A stretch of 64,000 bases of DNA from NCBI GenBank assembly GCA_036960375.1, contig JBALVY010000001.1, positions 1,002,272 through 1,066,271 of the forward strand, read 5' to 3'. A program made the position numbers and the translations under genes. Source of the DNA: CAWVSB01 sp036960375. Lineage in GTDB: Bacteria > Pseudomonadota > Gammaproteobacteria > Pseudomonadales > CAWVSB01. Positions 61,987 to 64,000 of this stretch are shown here, piece after piece. Below the pieces are notes generated by a model. It worked only from the letters and a program-made list of their open reading frames with translations, did no database searches and was not told the DNA's origin. How positions within the stretch are numbered: position 1 is the stretch's first letter; each line of letters begins with the position of its first letter.

Positions 61987-62004
61987 AGTGACAAAATTGT
62001 CAAT
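61987..62004. promoter_or_regulatory. Candidate TetR operator, copy 3 (TonB receptor)
   Basis: AGTGACAAAATTGTCAAT contains inverted TGACA/TGTCA half sites. In the same register as copies 1 and 2 it matches 12 of 18 positions. It lies 56 bp from the TonB receptor start and 106 bp from the divergent 62110 start. Confidence 0.45.
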
Positions 62005-62109
62005 GGATCTTATAGGATTTTAAGAAAATATATGGGCATAAGGTTAGATTGATTGCTTATAAGTAGTGTTTCCTTGTGCTCTTATAAGATATTGACGTCA
62101 GGTGGGAAT

Positions 62110-63225
62110 ATGCATAAAAACTTAGAAGTAGGTGAGTTTCTGGCCTCAATTCCGGCTAGTGGTATTAGTTATGCTCAGAAGTATCAGTATTTTCATGCGC
62201 ATTGGCAAGGGCACGTAGATGTGAGCCGACAGGCGATTCTGCATGGAGCACGTGAGGCGGTGGGGGCCGATGTGACCGTATTGGGTGCCGGGGATTGCAA
62301 GGAAATTCCGATCACCGAACTCTTGGATCGGTTCGAGCACATAAATCTGGTAGATGTGGATGAGAATAGCCTGAGCCGTATGATGAGCACCTTGTCGCCG
62401 GCACAGCGACAGCGAGTACGCCCCGTCGTCAAGGATCTCACCGCGGGAGCGGTGTTAGCCTTGAGTGAGGCCGCAACAGATATTATTGAGCGAGCTTCCA
62501 CTGCGCGTCAAGCCTACCGCGGGTTGGTGGAATTGTACGGTAGTATCGATATTCCCGACTTTGAAGTGGATGAATTGCGCGACCTGCAATCAGGCTATGT
62601 GGTGTCGTCGGTGGTAGCCTCCCAGTTATTGCCTTTTCCAGAGCGGTGGATAGCACAGCAGTTCGAATCCAAGTTCAAAAAGAAACTGGTGGATATGCAT
62701 GGGGAGAAGTACGCCTCGGCAAAGCTGGGCTTGCACCGTCGCATGCTGCAGCAGCATGCGCGCCTGTTGGCTCAACTGGCGCCAACAGGCTTTATCTACT
62801 GGTCCTGTGATGTGCGTCAGGAACTGGTGATGGGAAAGTTATCTCCTGCTCATACTCAGAAGTTGGGTCAGCAGATGACAGAGTATCTCGGCACCATTGA
62901 TTGGTCAGCATTGAGCGGGTCGCTTGATGTGGATTCTACCGCCGGCGGCCAGTTTACTGCGTACCTGACGTCGTTGATCGGCAAAGGGCATTTGCTGCCA
63001 TCACTGGAGCTGCAAATAATTGAAACCATGGTGAATGCTGCGCAGGCCCTGGACCCTGGGATTACCCTGGATCTGGTGGCGGGCGATATGCAGCAATATT
63101 TTGCAGGCCTTCTGGAGCCCGTCGGCGAGAAAACGAGTTGGCTCTGGCATCTGGATCCGGCACATTTCTACCGCGGTGGTGTGCATAAGGTGGATGCCTG
63201 GTTGCTCCGCAGTCTCAGTCCATAA
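62110..63225 (+). CDS. Protein with SAM-methyltransferase-like motif, function unknown
   Basis: A 371-residue protein not recognised as a named family. Near residue 60, VTVLGAGDCKEIPITEL looks like motif I of Rossmann methyltransferases, and INLVDVDENSLSRMM like motif II. After that the sequence is largely helical (QRVRPVVKDLTAGAVLALSE; YASAKLGLHRRMLQQHARLL). The ATG at 62110 has AGGTGGG upstream; the frame is open to 62053. Its final codons lie over a duplicated piece of UbiD 3' sequence (63214-63231), so the true end may have been changed by that rearrangement. It is divergent from the TonB receptor. Confidence 0.7.
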   Translation: MHKNLEVGEFLASIPASGISYAQKYQYFHAHWQGHVDVSRQAILHGAREAVGADVTVLGAGDCKEIPITELLDRFEHINLVDVDENSLSRMMSTLSPAQRQRVRPVVKDLTAGAVLALSEAATDIIERASTARQAYRGLVELYGSIDIPDFEVDELRDLQSGYVVSSVVASQLLPFPERWIAQQFESKFKKKLVDMHGEKYASAKLGLHRRMLQQHARLLAQLAPTGFIYWSCDVRQELVMGKLSPAHTQKLGQQMTEYLGTIDWSALSGSLDVDSTAGGQFTAYLTSLIGKGHLLPSLELQIIETMVNAAQALDPGITLDLVAGDMQQYFAGLLEPVGEKTSWLWHLDPAHFYRGGVHKVDAWLLRSLSP

Positions 63226-63247
63226 AGTCAGTAAGGTGAAATTGCCT
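63214..63247 (-). pseudogene. Scar of a UbiD gene 3' end
   Basis: The 18 bp at 63214-63231 are identical to 47661-47678, the last codons and stop of the non-canonical UbiD gene (ADFMD then TGA). Beyond it, TGCCTTCA recurs with a 1-bp shift. On the minus strand the frame reads FHLTDFMD-stop. This looks like a decayed remnant of a second UbiD copy. Confidence 0.5.
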
Positions 63248-63345
63248 TCATCACCGTCCTGCATGGCGGCTTCCAGATTCATACTCAACCTTAGGCCGGA
63301 CTTTACGCGCTGCAGAGTATATAAATGACAAGAGCGCTGTAGCGT

Positions 63346-64000
63346 TTAGCCACGGCCGCTAACACGTTTTAGAACGATGCCCCCCGAACCTACGGCATAA
63401 ACCCCGTTTGTCGTGGCGGCAATTGCTTGCAGTGTATTTTCGCAATCGCTCTCTTCGGGTTCCCACAGGCCATCGCTGTTTCGAAGAATGGTACCGTTGG
63501 ATCCTACAACATAGAACTCATCCTCCTGGCCCGATACACTATGCAAATCACTGCGCACACCGGAGAACTCCCGTTGCCAGCTATTGTCTTCAAAGCGTAT
63601 CAAAGTGCCCGCAAGGCCGGCGATAAAAATCTTGTTCAGTGAACTACCGTGTACGCCGTAAAGGTCCTGGTCGGTACCTGCGCCGAAGGATTTCCAACGC
63701 TCACCGTTCCAGCGCAATATAGTACCGCCACCGCCTACCGCGAGCAGGTGCTGAGAGTCCTGCCCCCACAAGCCGTATAATTCCTGCTTGATACCGGTTT
63801 CTATCTGGCGCCACATCAGGCCGTCGTAACGCAGCGTATAACCGCTGTCGCCGACGGCAAAAATATCATGTGGACCGAAGCCCGTGATGGCCAGTAGCGC
63901 CGTATCAACACCACCACGATGCGCTTCGCTCCATTCAGTGCCGTTAAAATGAAGAATAGTGGCAGAGTCACACACAGCGTAAATATTCCTGGGAGAACTG
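63346..64000 (-). CDS. Beta-propeller repeat protein, partial
   Basis: The C-terminal end of a protein that continues past the window edge. The open frame runs through 64000 (SSPRNIYAVCDSATILHFNG), so the GTG at 63975 is not needed as a start. About five blade-like repeats of some 40 residues are visible: IFAVGDSGYTLRYDG, LLAVGGGGTILRWNG, IFIAGLAGTLIRFED, FYVVGSNGTILRNSD and VYAVGSGGIVLKR. The pattern of Val-Gly-x-x-Gly-x-Ile/Leu-x-Arg recalls YCF48/BNR-like photosystem assembly or bacterial propeller proteins. Function cannot be given. Confidence 0.7.
   Translation of the reverse strand, partial: SSPRNIYAVCDSATILHFNGTEWSEAHRGGVDTALLAITGFGPHDIFAVGDSGYTLRYDGLMWRQIETGIKQELYGLWGQDSQHLLAVGGGGTILRWNGERWKSFGAGTDQDLYGVHGSSLNKIFIAGLAGTLIRFEDNSWQREFSGVRSDLHSVSGQEDEFYVVGSNGTILRNSDGLWEPEESDCENTLQAIAATTNGVYAVGSGGIVLKRVSGRG

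Noticed and set aside
1..64000. tRNA, rRNA, CRISPR or prophage features
   Set aside because: No cloverleaf, rRNA-like, regularly spaced repeat or phage gene pattern was seen on reading both strands.

Overview
The window looks like chromosomal DNA of a marine-type gammaproteobacterium. This is inferred from gene content and moderate base composition by eye: an AceE-type homodimeric E1, leuCD, a CvfB-like protein, two TonB-dependent receptors with QK/RKR-type TonB-box regions, and many catabolic enzymes. No tRNA, rRNA, CRISPR array, transposase or phage gene was seen. It reads as a catabolic region for hydrophobic, probably terpenoid, steroid or aromatic-like carbon sources; the substrate is not identifiable from sequence.

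Layout. (1) 1-5527: GntR/UTRA regulator, VOC protein, class A flavin monooxygenase and two MFS carriers. (2) 5524-14471: an Lrp-type regulator divergent from an AceE-like 2-oxoacid dehydrogenase E1 (the arrangement of mdeR/mdeB), then a TetR regulator divergent from a TonB receptor followed by two unrecognised polytopic membrane proteins. (3) 14475-20868: HMG-CoA-lyase-like enzyme divergent from a CoA transferase, a secreted protein, a perfect 38-bp inverted repeat, a FrnE/DsbA-like protein, membrane proteins and an FAD-linked oxidase. (4) 20994-26281: Rieske oxygenase, adrenodoxin-type ferredoxin, PCP_red-like small protein, UbiD, UbiX and an MFS carrier. (5) 26338-29502: CvfB-like protein and leuCD on the minus strand. 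(6) 29720-40101: a long plus-strand operon with a metal-transporter-like protein, amidohydrolase-2, two CoA transferases, a small acidic protein, a His-tailed bicupin, an HMG-CoA-lyase-like enzyme and a HyuA/HyuB carboxylase/hydantoinase pair. (7) 40243-46302: a lipoprotein amidohydrolase, then a sulfatase/RHH/AraC module flanked by two copies of an EAL-gene fragment, plus gene debris. (8) 46332-57491: two minus-strand operons with a metallo-beta-lactamase fold protein, a UbiD homologue lacking canonical catalytic residues, SnoaL-like protein, nitrilase, DUF3179 protein, a small unknown protein, two phytoene-desaturase-like FAD enzymes and a glutaredoxin-carboxymuconolactone decarboxylase fusion. 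(9) 57881-64000: TetR and GntR regulators, a second TonB receptor, a protein with a methyltransferase-like motif and a beta-propeller protein cut by the window edge.

Two regulatory themes can be seen directly. A palindromic TATAATG/CATTATA element (one 17-bp exact repeat) lies in front of genes of regions 1, 3 and 4. A TetR-like operator (ATTGAYAnnnnTnTCAAT type) occurs upstream of the fusion gene, the TetR gene and the TonB receptor in regions 8-9. The probable logic is outer-membrane uptake (TonB receptors, MFS carriers), oxidation (flavin, Rieske and FAD enzymes), CoA activation (three CaiB/BaiF transferases), decarboxylation or carboxylation (UbiD/UbiX, HyuAB) and retro-aldol cleavage (HMGL-like enzymes). 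The pathway assignment is inference.
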